Origin: Leishmania mexicana MHOM/GT/2001/U1103
Lineage: Eukaryota; Euglenozoa; Kinetoplastea; Trypanosomatida; Trypanosomatidae
Assembly: GCF_000234665.1 (NCBI RefSeq)
Contig: NC_018317.1
Coordinates: 549,218 to 613,217 of the forward strand
DNA length: 64,000 nucleotides
Direction of reading: 5' to 3'
Each line of letters opens with the position of its first letter. Positions within the stretch are counted from its first letter, which is position 1. Shown here one piece after another: positions 44,801-52,999 of this stretch. A program made the translations under genes and the position numbers. Under the pieces are notes generated by a model. The model was not told the DNA's origin. It did no database searches and worked only from the letters and a program-made list of their open reading frames with translations.

Positions 44801-47800
44801 TGTCAATGAGGTCCGTGTCCGAGACAAAGAAGAAGCGCGGGAACAGCTTCCGCTTCGTCTCCAGGTAATCAGCTAGAGCTTTCTCGCAGCGGTTCAGGAT
44901 GCCCTGGATGTAGTTGAGCGTCTCCTCTAGCGTTTCGCCACGCCCGATATCCTCCGACATCTTGCCGGAGCAAATCGTTTCCACCGGGTTCGTGTACGGG
45001 TGCGCCTTGCTCATGAGAAGCCGGAACACGCGATCGGCCTCGCTAAACTGCTTCGCCTCATTTGGGAGCTGCTCTTTGATGTCCTCCGAGAGGACGAAGA
45101 TGGGAAACAGGTTCTGCCACTGACGCTGAATGTCCATCCACTTTGTCGTGCACGTGTCCACCAGCCCCAGGTCCTTCTGCCAGCTCAGCACCTTCTCGTA
45201 GAAGTACTCCACAAAGCGATCTGACAACATGGAGGAGAGGGCGTTGCTGTCGTTCTCCAATTGCTCGACAACGTCGTCGACGGAGCCGAGGAGGTAGCAA
45301 TCCAGGTGGGCGTCCATCTCATACGTGAACTGCAGCTTCTCCCAGGCAACAATGATCTTCGACAAGTTCGTCTCGATGCGCAGCTCCTTCTCAGCCTTTT
45401 CGACGATGTTGGCCACGTCGTCAGAGTACTTGTGAAGACCGAGAGCGAAGAGCTTCTCAAGCGTGAAATCAGCGGCAGCGGGGTCGATAGTGCCAGGCTG
45501 ATTCGTCGTGCGCACCAGCTCCTCCCAGTGGCGCGGACGCATCGACGGCGAGCTCAGCGAGTCGCACAGCGGCAGCGACGTGCGCATGTTGCGCACTGTT
45601 TCGTCGACACCCTTGAAGACGCCCCACCCCTTCACCTTCATCGGCTGCAGCTGCAGTTGCTTCGAAATCTTCTTGGCCTCATCCTCGAAGTAGCTCACGT
45701 CAGCGTCCTTGAACGTCGACCGCATCCAGTCGCGGAATTGAGAGGTAACGTGAAAGTTAAGATCCCAAATCTGCTTCAGCAGTGCCAGCTCCTGCCGGCA
45801 TTCGCGGATGCCCTTGAATTGTGACACGGCAAGGTCAAAGAGGTCCTGCAGGTTCTGCAGCCCCTTCGCCTTATTCTCGACCACCATGAAGTGTGCGTAC
45901 ACACTGTCGATAGCGTTGTAGACCTCACTAGGTTCAATGGCGTAGGTAAACAGCGGGTTCTGGTGAAAGGCGTCTACCTCGTAGTTTAGCTCCTGCTCGA
46001 ACGCAGCGACGTTCTCCTTGATCTTTTCTGCCTCACGGTCCTGAACGATGGAGTTCTGCGCGCGCGCGTTCAGCGCCTTTTTGTTCAGTGCGACCCACTG
46101 CTCAGGCGCAGGCTTCCGCAGCTCCTCGAGCTTCTCAATCTTCGCCAGCTCCGCCTCGGCATCTGGCGAAGTGCTGGCATGCGTCTTCAGCATGCCAATG
46201 GCCGCCTTGATGGGCGGGAACATTCCACCTGTCTCGCCGGTCTCGTCATCACCCATCACTTCCGTGTTGCGCTTGCGACAGTCGCGGATCCACCGCATGA
46301 CGGACTTGAGCGCATCCACGTCGCCGTCCAGCACCTCCACCTCGAGCCCCTTGTCGGCCTCCTTGATGAACTCGTACAGTTGACTCAGATCAACCTTGAT
46401 CTTGTCTAGCAGGTAGTCGGAATACATCTCCTTCCAGCGCCGGCTCAGGTCGCGCAGCGCCACGCGCAGCGGCTTGACGTCAATCAGCACTGAGCCCTCC
46501 GTGTGGCGGTCCTCAATCGCGGCAAGTCGACTTCGGATGCGCGTGTACTCGGTGATCGCGCGATCGAATTCCTGCAAACTCACGCCAAAGTACTCCGCTG
46601 GTTTCTGCGCCTGCGTCTGCGCCACGGCCACTGTGGCGTCCTCCATTGAGACGCTTGGCCGATGCCCGTTGCGGTGGTGGTCCGTCTCGATGAACTTAGC
46701 GAACACTTTCTTGCGATCCGTTTCCCACAGCGACTTGAACTCGTCGTAAACGTGGCGGTACTCTTCGCACGCCATCACGTTCTGCTGGAATAGTGCCTGA
46801 ATCTCCTCCATAAGGGCCTGGACGTACTCGTTCTGCCGCATCTCCTCCGTGTACGATGTCGAGCCGTGAACGGGGTCAATCAGGCCATAAGAGTCGATTA
46901 TGCCATCGATTGTGTCGCTGAGCATCTGCCATACCGACGTCTCGTCGCAGTCGCTTGTCATGAGCGCCGGATCAAAGCGCGACTTTGACGTCGGATTGTC
47001 TGCCGTTACCTTCGACAGAGAGAGCTTCACATCGACAAGAGGAATACCGTCGTGGTCCGCCAGCCAGATCGGGTCTAGCTGGTTGCGCATGTTTGTGAGT
47101 GACGTCACCGCCACCTCAGTCAGGCACTCCCGCGCAACGGAGCTGACGTACGCAAGGTAATTCTGCCACACCGGGTCCCCGTTACTCACGATAGCACCGC
47201 CGTTTGCCTCCTTCAACGTCTGCAGCGCCTGCAGGCTGTTTTGCATCAGCGACTTGATCTCGTCGTTTCTATCCCGAAGCCCCGCTGCGCGCGCCTCAAC
47301 GTAGTCGCCAAGCGTCTTCCGCAGCTCCACCACCGACATTGTCTTTGCCCCCGTCGCGGCATCCAACGGAAAGAGTGTGTCATCCGACTTGTACTTCTTC
47401 ATGGAGTCCTTCATCTGCTTAACGTTGCAGTGCAGGGTCGACACGGCCGTGTCGATGGCCGTCACTTGCTTCAGTGCCTCCTCAACAAATGCGTTTGTGG
47501 CGTCCTCGTCTTCCCACCGCACGTCCTTGAGTCCACATGACAGAAAGGACTCAAACTTCTGCAACTCATCCTCGATGAGTGGGCGCTCGTCGTGCGGGCG
47601 GAGGCTCGAGCTCAAGTTGTTGTACGTTGTGCAGAGGTAATCCAGCTTCAGTGCCTGGTCGCGGTACACGTTGCGCTTCGTGAAGATCGCCTCTGCATCG
47701 CGCGGAATCTCAAACTGGCCAACGCCCGCCGATTCGTATGAGTTGAGCACCTCCACATAGTACACCTCGCGCAGTGTCTTCACGAGCGAGGCGTCGAAGT

Positions 47801-49808
47801 TGACAGAAAGACGCCTGTTGGCATCCAACGAAAGCACCGGCAGCCGCAGCTTGTCCGAGCGTATGGCGCCTACCTGGGTGGTCCACCTCTCGAACTTCTC
47901 GTGGATCGTGCTCTGCAACAGCTCCCTCAGCTTCTCGTACAGTTGGAGTGCCTCAACGCCGCGCTCGCTCTGTAGTACCGTCGAGGATAGGTCGACCACG
48001 CGAGAGTGGCTCTCGTTGATGCGATCTAGCAACGCCTTGCACCGCACAATGGTGCTTGCGAGAGGGGGCATGTTGGGGTACACCCCTGCCGCTTCACCCG
48101 CGTAGTAAGTCTCCTGGACCTTAATCAGGTCCTGATGAAAGCCCTCGAGCACGCCGCTTTGCTTCTTCATCCACTCCTGCTGCATCGGCGTCCTGTCCGT
48201 GAAGCCGTCAAACGTGTCCACGGCCTTGAACACCTCGGTGATGGCGCTGGATTCGTCGATTGTGGTGACGAGAATTGAACTCAGGCGCTCCTCCAACCCG
48301 CGGATCACACACTTGAGATCGTCGTAGTCAGCGTCGAAGCGCGTGTTGGTGATGTCTAGAAGGTCGTAGTCGACGCTGAAGAAACGCGCAAGGGACACGT
48401 CGAAGATTTGCTTAATCTCCTCCGCCTCAGACGTCAGGTGCTGGCCTTTGGTTCCACCAATTTTCATGTTCTCCATCTTGTCGAAGAGGAGCGCCGTCTC
48501 GATCACGTCGAGGAGGTCATGGCACCGCTCCAGAAAGCTATCCAGTCTGGAGAAGAGCGCCGCGTTCTGAAACTTCCATGGCCGCGCCACGGACGACACC
48601 TGTGACTTGTATTGGAAGTACAGCGCCTTGAACTCACCGCCAATTGCCAGCGCACTGCTCAGGCGCTCAATCACCTCCTTCTTCTCCAGGCCTTCCGCGA
48701 ACTCGGTCACGTTGACGTGGTCGGCTGCCATCTCAATCAAAGCGTTGCCCATCTCGCGGATAAGGAAGACAAGCCTAGAGGGGTTGTTGTAGAAGCCGGA
48801 CTGCGTCCACAGCAGGTACAAAAAGTGAAAGAGGCGCTTGAAGACGCCGCTTTTGGAGAGCTCCACGAAGGGGATGTGGCTGGCAGCTGACATAGACATC
48901 TGCTCAAACTCGGGAATGAGGGGCTTGAGGTACTGGTAGTTGTCACGAGACTCGTACGCAGCCTCCTTCAACTCGGCCATCAGCTGCGAAAACGCGGCGT
49001 AGTAGCTGCTGCCTGCGCGTTTCAAGAGCACAAGAATCTTGAGCGACTTCACCGAGTACAGCTGTTCCTCCAACCCAGCCAGATTCTCAGACTTCTCCTT
49101 CCAGAAGCGGATCTCATCCAGCGGGCACGGGTATCGACCCGTCTGTGGCGCGGCCTCCTCCAACTCCTCCGGGGACGACGCAATCGCGGCCCTGATTTGC
49201 GCCGTCCACGACACAACGGTGCCCTCGAGCAGGTAGAGCGTCTCCTTGTCCATGGCAAAGTCGTCGATGCGGGGAGGAAACTGAATGGGCGGCATGGGCA
49301 AAAACGTCTTACCTTGGCTCAAGCCCTGCATGACCAGCAAGTTTGAGAGCAGCCGGTTGGTGTCGCTCATCAACTCGCTAACAGCCACGTCGGGCACGGT
49401 CGCGGTATTTCGCTTGTCGCCCTTCAGGATCTGCACGTACACATTCCGCGTCACGGCGCTGAGGCTGTTGAGGACGTCAGGTGAGAAGTCGCCAAATGTG
49501 ATTGTCTCCTTCATATGGTTTTCGTCCGTTATCTTCTCCCGCTTGATCTTGTTAAAGAACAAGCCCTTCTTCTTGAGCTCCTCTGGTGCCTCAATGCGAG
49601 TCACAAACGCACCGCTTGATGCTTGGTATACATAGAGGTGGCACGCATCAGCGGTGTCCAGGAACTCGCTCATTTGGGCTCGGTTCTCTTCACTCTCAAG
49701 GAGCTTCTTTGACTCGGCGGGCTTCAGTTTAAGAGCATTGGTGATACGCTGCTCAATCCACACAACGCGCTTGTCCGCTGGCGCGTCATCCTTGTCGCCC
49801 TTCCCCAT
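35805..49808 (-). CDS. Axonemal dynein heavy chain, outer-arm beta type
   Basis: The 4667-residue motor has the standard heavy-chain layout: a long N-terminal tail, linker, six AAA modules and a stalk. P-loops are visible in AAA1 GPAGTGKTET (about 1930), AAA2 GAAGAGKTE (about 2210), AAA3 GTAGTGKTN (about 2557) and AAA4 GVGGSGKQSL (about 2902). The stalk coiled coil and microtubule-binding tip lie at about 3130-3400, with the typical GLCKWAIGMNRY. The N-terminus (VVWIEQRITNALKLK, then LLESEENRAQMSEFL) resembles DNAH9/11/17, so it is probably the outer-arm beta chain driving flagellar beating; T. brucei keeps such a gene near POLID as I recall. An acidic low-complexity insert of about 110 residues interrupts AAA6 (around 4080-4160). 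The frame opens at a GTG codon at 49,850, but the first ATG is at 49,808, directly after an acceptor-like CACAG. Confidence 0.96.
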   Translation of the reverse strand: MGKGDKDDAPADKRVVWIEQRITNALKLKPAESKKLLESEENRAQMSEFLDTADACHLYVYQASSGAFVTRIEAPEELKKKGLFFNKIKREKITDENHMKETITFGDFSPDVLNSLSAVTRNVYVQILKGDKRNTATVPDVAVSELMSDTNRLLSNLLVMQGLSQGKTFLPMPPIQFPPRIDDFAMDKETLYLLEGTVVSWTAQIRAAIASSPEELEEAAPQTGRYPCPLDEIRFWKEKSENLAGLEEQLYSVKSLKILVLLKRAGSSYYAAFSQLMAELKEAAYESRDNYQYLKPLIPEFEQMSMSAASHIPFVELSKSGVFKRLFHFLYLLWTQSGFYNNPSRLVFLIREMGNALIEMAADHVNVTEFAEGLEKKEVIERLSSALAIGGEFKALYFQYKSQVSSVARPWKFQNAALFSRLDSFLERCHDLLDVIETALLFDKMENMKIGGTKGQHLTSEAEEIKQIFDVSLARFFSVDYDLLDITNTRFDADYDDLKCVIRGLEERLSSILVTTIDESSAITEVFKAVDTFDGFTDRTPMQQEWMKKQSGVLEGFHQDLIKVQETYYAGEAAGVYPNMPPLASTIVRCKALLDRINESHSRVVDLSSTVLQSERGVEALQLYEKLRELLQSTIHEKFERWTTQVGAIRSDKLRLPVLSLDANRRLSVNFDASLVKTLREVYYVEVLNSYESAGVGQFEIPRDAEAIFTKRNVYRDQALKLDYLCTTYNNLSSSLRPHDERPLIEDELQKFESFLSCGLKDVRWEDEDATNAFVEEALKQVTAIDTAVSTLHCNVKQMKDSMKKYKSDDTLFPLDAATGAKTMSVVELRKTLGDYVEARAAGLRDRNDEIKSLMQNSLQALQTLKEANGGAIVSNGDPVWQNYLAYVSSVARECLTEVAVTSLTNMRNQLDPIWLADHDGIPLVDVKLSLSKVTADNPTSKSRFDPALMTSDCDETSVWQMLSDTIDGIIDSYGLIDPVHGSTSYTEEMRQNEYVQALMEEIQALFQQNVMACEEYRHVYDEFKSLWETDRKKVFAKFIETDHHRNGHRPSVSMEDATVAVAQTQAQKPAEYFGVSLQEFDRAITEYTRIRSRLAAIEDRHTEGSVLIDVKPLRVALRDLSRRWKEMYSDYLLDKIKVDLSQLYEFIKEADKGLEVEVLDGDVDALKSVMRWIRDCRKRNTEVMGDDETGETGGMFPPIKAAIGMLKTHASTSPDAEAELAKIEKLEELRKPAPEQWVALNKKALNARAQNSIVQDREAEKIKENVAAFEQELNYEVDAFHQNPLFTYAIEPSEVYNAIDSVYAHFMVVENKAKGLQNLQDLFDLAVSQFKGIRECRQELALLKQIWDLNFHVTSQFRDWMRSTFKDADVSYFEDEAKKISKQLQLQPMKVKGWGVFKGVDETVRNMRTSLPLCDSLSSPSMRPRHWEELVRTTNQPGTIDPAAADFTLEKLFALGLHKYSDDVANIVEKAEKELRIETNLSKIIVAWEKLQFTYEMDAHLDCYLLGSVDDVVEQLENDSNALSSMLSDRFVEYFYEKVLSWQKDLGLVDTCTTKWMDIQRQWQNLFPIFVLSEDIKEQLPNEAKQFSEADRVFRLLMSKAHPYTNPVETICSGKMSEDIGRGETLEETLNYIQGILNRCEKALADYLETKRKLFPRFFFVSDTDLIDILSKGSDPRAVIGHMSKIIESVDSFTFDNNPYPNAGAEEVWEMVSIQGERVTLTESFACDGAVENWLEGLVQCMKRSMKVHIREANAGYLEKPRNEWIYQYPCQAVIVASRIWFTTEVHQAFTQIEEGNDMGMKDLLKSQKSQLDSLIKEVLLDRSSTERKMLVHLITIDVHNRDIVQSMVDDRIDSVDAFSWQSQLRYYWDENKGSEIRIADADFTNGYEYIGLCGCLVITKLTDRCYITLTQALRLKQGGAPAGPAGTGKTETTKDLARNMGIACYVFNCSDQMNYITLGQIFKGLAMSGSWGCFDEFNRISIEVLSVVATQVGSILNALKENKSRFRFVGEEISLKRSVGMWITMNPGYAGRTELPENIKSLFRPCAMCVPDLKNICEIMLAAEGFGDAKDLALKFVTLYRLNKELLSPQDHYDWGLRAVKSVLYIAGALKRGDPDLPERNVLMRALRDTNMAKLSKDDVYVFMGLIRSLFPNLDVPKKNKPELVAACKAVCKEQGNFPGENDIFILKCVQYEELLHVRHSVFILGAAGAGKTECWRCLQGALTKLHQDEWKAKAVSSCLNPKAISSNELYGYFTPQKEWRDGILSTIFRDYAVESKKKRNMKWIVLDGIIDAEWIESMNTVMDDNKMLTLVSNERIPLTDSMRMIFEVSHLRNASPATVSRAGVIFINESDLGWGPFKDKWIASREKREGVILDNLFDKYVPFIFEFWKRSMRPIVSVMDINVVQTLCFLLDGIFKTMEPEELAKNSNPFEVYEKYFVFAAIWAFGGPLPSSDGRIDMRLNFSNQWKKEFPNMKISDAGSVFDYYIDKTKDNSGAVLFDWKPWTELVQPYTMDADIQLSSVSVQTADTVRMSYLMSLFVDNAKGVMLVGTAGTGKTNLIMSKLRSLDNEKVVFRVVSFNARTSSSGLQAVMEQSLEKRSGRTYGPPNRKKLVFFLDDMNMPTPDKYGTQEAVALLQQHVGYGFWYDRVKILQKEVVDVRYVGAMNPKSGTFTILDRLLRHFAVFSTNMPDRADLVSIYGQILQAHTKPFSRDIRDTLTTLLTNATIELHSNVAKLFFPTAIKFHYQWNMREMFNIFQGLCKSNPKLHKSSLQLVRLWVHECNRTFRDRMADDADMKRYDALLQEVIMRAGFSDVKAKDVMEEPLLWAPFYTTPDGQENVYNETDYDEAGAYLRKKLADYNENYASMNLVLFNQAIEHVCRIARITSNPRGNAFLVGVGGSGKQSLARLASYINGHDIFQILVTSTYDINDFRNDMQELYRKCGVRGYPFAFIITDTQIVSVDMLVYLNDMLSSGNVPELFNQDERESIIASVVNEVKASGVADYSNPDVCWEHFIHKVRSNLHIILCFSPVSKNFAAWCRQFPALANTTVIDWFLSWPEQALRSVAQRFLFEIDLGGEEMTQNIADFMAYCQIKVTETCEEYYAQEKRHAYTTPKSFLELIAFYKDLLARKRKENSDQTDRLVSGIDKIKEAGAQVQGLQEVLQRESVEVEEARQKTSALLETVGREKSVVEEQSAIAAKEESKTNKIVEEVTSFEKQCQEDLAKAQPLVQEALAALDTLDKASIAELKNLGKPPEDVQMVAICVLVLTANPRSIPSMKQRSWNECKKMMNQVDRFLTELRNFDVNNIPQVCIDQIQVYINNPSFDPDIIRNKSFAAAGLCKWAIGMNRYHAVRCEVRPKEERLAEAQQRLVSSRAALKKIQDKVADLQAKLGALVSQYDEAVAEADAIEAKAKKTQMKMNLAQRLVSGLADESVRWGATIEKLKEAAKLLVGDVLLSASFVSYIGPFSKAFREQIVEQDWLPEIKRLGIPMTEDLDVTMDVLTSEAAVASWNNEGLPSDRVSTENGAILNNCMRWPLMIDPQLQGIKWIRTREEKNGLRVVQTTQKGWQRTLQTCIEEGLPCLIEGLGEFVEPVLDGVLSRQTFRKGGREFIKLGATEVEYNPKFRLILQTKLGNPHYGPEVNAQTTLINFMVTETGLEDQLLAVVVSQERPDLENKRGMLIRQMNTMTIELQQCENGLLYELTNATGDILENVTLVENLEATKKKAKDINASFAQAVVTQKDIAQNRLRYTDVAVRGSLLFFQIDQLWKIDHMYQYSLEAFMVVFNKALASAPQPENKKDVTKRVANVTESITENVFAYVSRGLFERHKLIFSSLLTFAILSRRNEINLKQLDFLLRGKKKTGVVRPETVTGWCTQPNWDAVQALAEVEGATPSFSLLPSDMAENNRWFQYCELEKPEVEKMPGEWKNLSNFERLLVLRCLRPDRLTAALEMFVGTTIGRFFVSDQAVDISVSYQNSSTTTPLFFILSPGVDPVKAVEELGRKLGYTYDRENFYNVSLGQGQEVVADRALDKCFAEGGWALLSNIHLVEKWLRTLERRLDTYAETYTRVAQLRKEIAERKAGERSAAAGGVGDGDREQHDDEEAEEKSVPSHGESGEGETDEDMGDDEDGAKAGSGSTARDKKNDIIVVTDDEIEFDGVKGHPDFRVFLSAEPSNVIPIGVLQRSVKLTSEPPTGIRQNIVRAMSNFSDEPWEKSAKPTEYRCIMFSMCFFHAVVVERKKFGPLGWNRAYPFNAGDLTTCMEVAANYIEDRPKVPWEDLRYVFGEIMYGGHITDDWDRVLCMAYLQSYLIPDCCDGLQLAPGVAVPAPASYQEYMQWLTTSEDFPAESPLLYGLHPNAEINYRTMQADVLFKTINELQPKKHSGGDMLSPQDIVQQKIEEIRERLPEPHNLQDLSERLEDDRSPQQHVFYQESERMNILIETLRASLEELNLGLKGALSMSTAMQELFDQMYLDKMPERWARVSFMSQRMLGSWVENFMARNEQLVSWNADLQTPKVTNISLFFNPMSFLTAIMQTTSIINSFDLDQMALVVDVLKKSADQIDSNARDGCYVTGLAMEGARWDGTAGCIEESRLKDLYPKMPIMQVRSLPLSKIDRRDQYECPVYKTQARGPGFVVGFYLKSKQPSRKWVIAGVGLLLDVVE

Positions 49809-49826
49809 CTGTGAGGCAAAAGATCG
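49809..49826 (-). promoter_or_regulatory. Possible trans-splice acceptor abutting the dynein ATG
   Basis: The minus strand reads GATCTTTTGCCTCACAG immediately followed by the ATG at 49,808. Use of this AG would leave no 5' UTR other than the spliced leader. Other AGs further upstream are also possible. Confidence 0.35.
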
Positions 49827-50889
49827 AGTATCTGTACCAGAGACAAACACTCAGGTCAACTGACCGGCGCAGTGCGAGAAGGCAGTTTCGCACCAGTGTT
49901 GCGAGCCGTGTTAGGGTTCTGTCGAAAGCGAAGATAACGAGTCGCTGTGGCGACGTCGTCTCTAAGGCACCTGATTCGGTTTCGCGAGTATGCCCATGCA
50001 CATCGGTGTGATGTTTCACCCTTATTTCTCTTTGAGCACCGCAAGGAGACGCCTGTGAACTCGTAGTCTTCACGTTTGCTCCTCGTCAATTTCACTGTCG
50101 TATTGTACAAGGCGTTCGAGGGAGGGGGAAACGGCAAACAAAAGAAGCGGGGAAAAATAGGTACATCATGTATAACACACTTCCACAACGCATGTCTTTC
50201 TCCGCCGCACATTTGCGTCGGCACCCCAGTATCGCTGGCACAACTTGGGAAAAGTGTTTGGCAGCGATATCACACACACACACGTCTACAGAGGTGCTCA
50301 GTGCAGGGTGAAGAGGTGAGCGGCACATGGCAAAATGCGTTGGCAGCCCTGGCGGACGTAGCCACAGGGTTCGGCACGCGAAAGAGAAACACATGCGCAA
50401 ACCCCTGCATCTCTCCCCACTCGCACCAGCAATCTCGATGGAGGATTGTTTGTTTCACCTGGTCAAGCAGTTTTCCTGCTTTTTCTTTCCTCAGCACAAT
50501 CGCCGACCTCTGCGACGTTAAAAGGGCTTTCTCATTTCAAAATTAAAGACATTATCAACGGGCACGGGAAGTGCTGCCGTTCCTGAAGGCACAGGCAATG
50601 CTCGCAAATGCTCCCAGTCGCATCTTCCCAGTTCACAGCCAACGAAAGCGCAAACAGCACAGTCAGCAAAACTGATTTGTCAACCACCACCTACAACGCA
50701 TGCAGCTGTGCTCGCCCTCTAGATGCAACGACAATCATACATGAACACCCATGGCACTCACTCGGTGTCAAGGAGTAAAACGAAAACAAAGGGGAAACAA
50801 GAGAAAAAATTACAGCACGTCGAACAACAGCAATGTTGACTGCCATAGACCTCTGTGTCATACGTAGAACTGCACCTCCCGCCGTCACG
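49809..50889. other. Spacer between CCT6 and dynein genes
   Basis: No gene is seen. It is expected to contain the CCT6 3' UTR and the dynein 5' flank. From about here rightward the spacers are shorter and more AT-rich, with far fewer CA/TG microsatellites than in the left 35 kb. Confidence 0.65.
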
Positions 50890-52506
50890 CTACTGACCTT
50901 TTAATTCATATCTGACCAGATCAATGATCTCGTCGACGAGGAGCAGTTGCGCAACGATGTCGCCGGTGGACTCAAGGAGACTCCGCTTCACAATGACGTT
51001 GTCGAGAATACCGGCCGCGATGGGATCAATCACGTCACCGTTCTCGATTCTGAGACCAGCCCACTTTCCGCCTTTGCGAGCCGTCCTGCTAGCCTCCTGC
51101 AGCGTGATAAGGCACTCCTGCACATCGAGGCCGGAGTTCTCAGCCAGTGTCTTGGGCGTGACGAGCATGGCGTCAGCGTAAGCACGGATGCCGATCTTCT
51201 GCTTCCCGCTCACGTTGTCGGCGAACTTCATCAGATGGTCGTGCAGCGCCACCTCGAAGGCACCAGCACCGGCAACAACCGCCGAAGCCTCAAACGCGTT
51301 CTTCACAGCACGCAGCCCGTCGCGTACGGCGTCCTTTATTTGCGCAATTGTGTGGTCGTTTGGGCCTTTCACGAGCAGCGTACAGCTTTTACCCTTCGAG
51401 GCGTTCTCGACAAACGTGTACTTGTCATCGCCCAACGTGTATTCCTGAATGAGACCGGCCTCGCCGAGAACGTCGGGCGTCAGATTATCAGTGGCGTTGA
51501 CTGCCTCGCCGCCGCACGCCAACACCAGTCGCTCCATGTTGCGACGCTTCGCGCGGCGCAGCGCAAGAATGTTCTCCTTCGCAAGCATCTCCAGAGAAAT
51601 AGGATCAATGCCCTTCTGATTAATCACCACGAACGTCCGACCGTTTTCCTTCGTGCACACCCTCCTCTTCAGCTCGATGATCTGACGCACGCGATCGTCC
51701 GTCATTTTGCGCTCTGCCTCCACCATCCGGGCCTTCTCCGCAGGATCCTTGTAGTAGAAGCCTGTGGTCAGCTCACTGCGCTCGTACTCGAGCGACACAT
51801 TGCAGGTGAGAATATAAGCGTTCTCAAGATACTTGGGCATGTCGCTGTTACGACCACCATGATCAAGCACAATGCCATTCACAAAACGCGTGTCCGAGCT
51901 GAGACGGTGGCGCATGTGCATCACCTCCACCATGTGCAGATCCACCTCCTTTCCATGCTCAGCGATAGCGTACACAGCATCCACCACGGCCTCTGCGAGC
52001 TGCTCAGATAGCCCGGCATTCACCTTCGTCGTCAACGCAGTCCGCGCCACGTTCGTTAGATACTCGCGCCGTTCCTCGTTCGGTATTTCAATAATGCTCC
52101 CTTCCAAAAACTTGAGAGCCTCGTCGCGGGCGATGTGAAAGCCCTCCGTGATCGTGCGCGGGTGCATGCCTTCCTGAATGTAGCGCTCCGATTGCCGCAT
52201 CATCTCACCAATCGTAAGAACCACGCCAGTACTCCCGTCACCGGTGATGTCATCGATCGCAGTCGCTGCGCGAGCGATAAGCGCCGCTGTCGGGTGTTGA
52301 ATTTGCATCTCGCCAAGCAAGGTGTTACCATCCTTGGTAATTTTAATCATGCCAGCCCCGGAAACCAGCATCTTCATTGTGCCACGAGGCCCAAGGTTAG
52401 TTTTCAAAACTTCCTGCAAGCCCCGCGCGGCAATCATGTTGATATCCAGAGCGCTCGCCTTGCGGGCCTGCTTGCCGCCAGGGTTGATGTAAGCCAGATT
52501 CGACAT
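50890..52506 (-). CDS. CCT6: Cytosolic chaperonin CCT/TRiC subunit zeta
   Basis: The 538-residue protein is a group II chaperonin of typical length. It carries the conserved NLGPRGTMKMLVSGAG segment near the N-terminus, TKDGNTLL and EMQIQHPTA, the ATPase motif GDGSTGVV, and GAGAFEVAL in the C-terminal equatorial half. Agreement with human CCT6 is strong in subunit-specific stretches such as ALRRAKRRNMERL, VVINQKGIDP and IKDAVRDGLRAVKNA, so the zeta subunit (also called TCP20) is the best assignment. It is one of eight subunits of the double-ring ATP-driven chaperonin that folds actin, tubulin and WD-repeat proteins in the cytosol. The start is the first in-frame ATG and matches the family N-terminus. 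It lies 493 bases downstream of the eL42 stop in the same transcription unit. Confidence 0.96.
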   Translation of the reverse strand: MSNLAYINPGGKQARKASALDINMIAARGLQEVLKTNLGPRGTMKMLVSGAGMIKITKDGNTLLGEMQIQHPTAALIARAATAIDDITGDGSTGVVLTIGEMMRQSERYIQEGMHPRTITEGFHIARDEALKFLEGSIIEIPNEERREYLTNVARTALTTKVNAGLSEQLAEAVVDAVYAIAEHGKEVDLHMVEVMHMRHRLSSDTRFVNGIVLDHGGRNSDMPKYLENAYILTCNVSLEYERSELTTGFYYKDPAEKARMVEAERKMTDDRVRQIIELKRRVCTKENGRTFVVINQKGIDPISLEMLAKENILALRRAKRRNMERLVLACGGEAVNATDNLTPDVLGEAGLIQEYTLGDDKYTFVENASKGKSCTLLVKGPNDHTIAQIKDAVRDGLRAVKNAFEASAVVAGAGAFEVALHDHLMKFADNVSGKQKIGIRAYADAMLVTPKTLAENSGLDVQECLITLQEASRTARKGGKWAGLRIENGDVIDPIAAGILDNVIVKRSLLESTGDIVAQLLLVDEIIDLVRYELKGQ

Positions 52507-52999
52507 GTTTGTGTATCTTTGTTTTTGTCAGTGCTCCGCAGCTAGCCGGGAAATGGACTGAGAAGAGTACTTCCAGAGAGTAAATCTATGTGCGGTGAGC
52601 CTGCTGTAGCTTTGTCAGCGCGAAAAGAGGCTAAGTATGTAAGATCACAAACGATAACTTTCCTCCTCACAGAAATCTTGAGAGGAAGACAGAAGAAAGA
52701 CAGGAAAACAAAGATAACGAGCACAGGCAAAGAAAAAAAACTCTACATCGACAAATCGTTTTCATTGTGCCAGATCCGGAAAATACGGAGTTTTCCGCAC
52801 AATTGTAACGGAGGGGAGTGGTTCAACACAAGAACTGTCAGCCACTCTATCTCCTAGACATCTCTTTCGAGATATGCATCGCATTTAGTCAGCGACTGGC
52901 AAGCCGAATGACATTTTTTAATCATATTTTTCCGCTTTTCAATGAAGTCGAAAACAGAAAAAAATATATACTTCAAAAGATAAATGAGAGCCGTGCAAT
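52507..52999. other. Spacer between eL42 and CCT6 genes
   Basis: No gene is seen. This AT-rich spacer contains the eL42 3' UTR and the CCT6 splice region. No single acceptor stands out. Confidence 0.65.

Noticed and set aside
49809..49850. Dynein start at 49,850
   Set aside because: The codon there is GTG, not ATG. The first ATG is at 49,808 and follows an acceptor-like AG directly.
50947..52011. 354-codon plus-strand frame opposite CCT6
   Set aside because: The conserved chaperonin is on the minus strand; this frame is its mirror image and has no domain.
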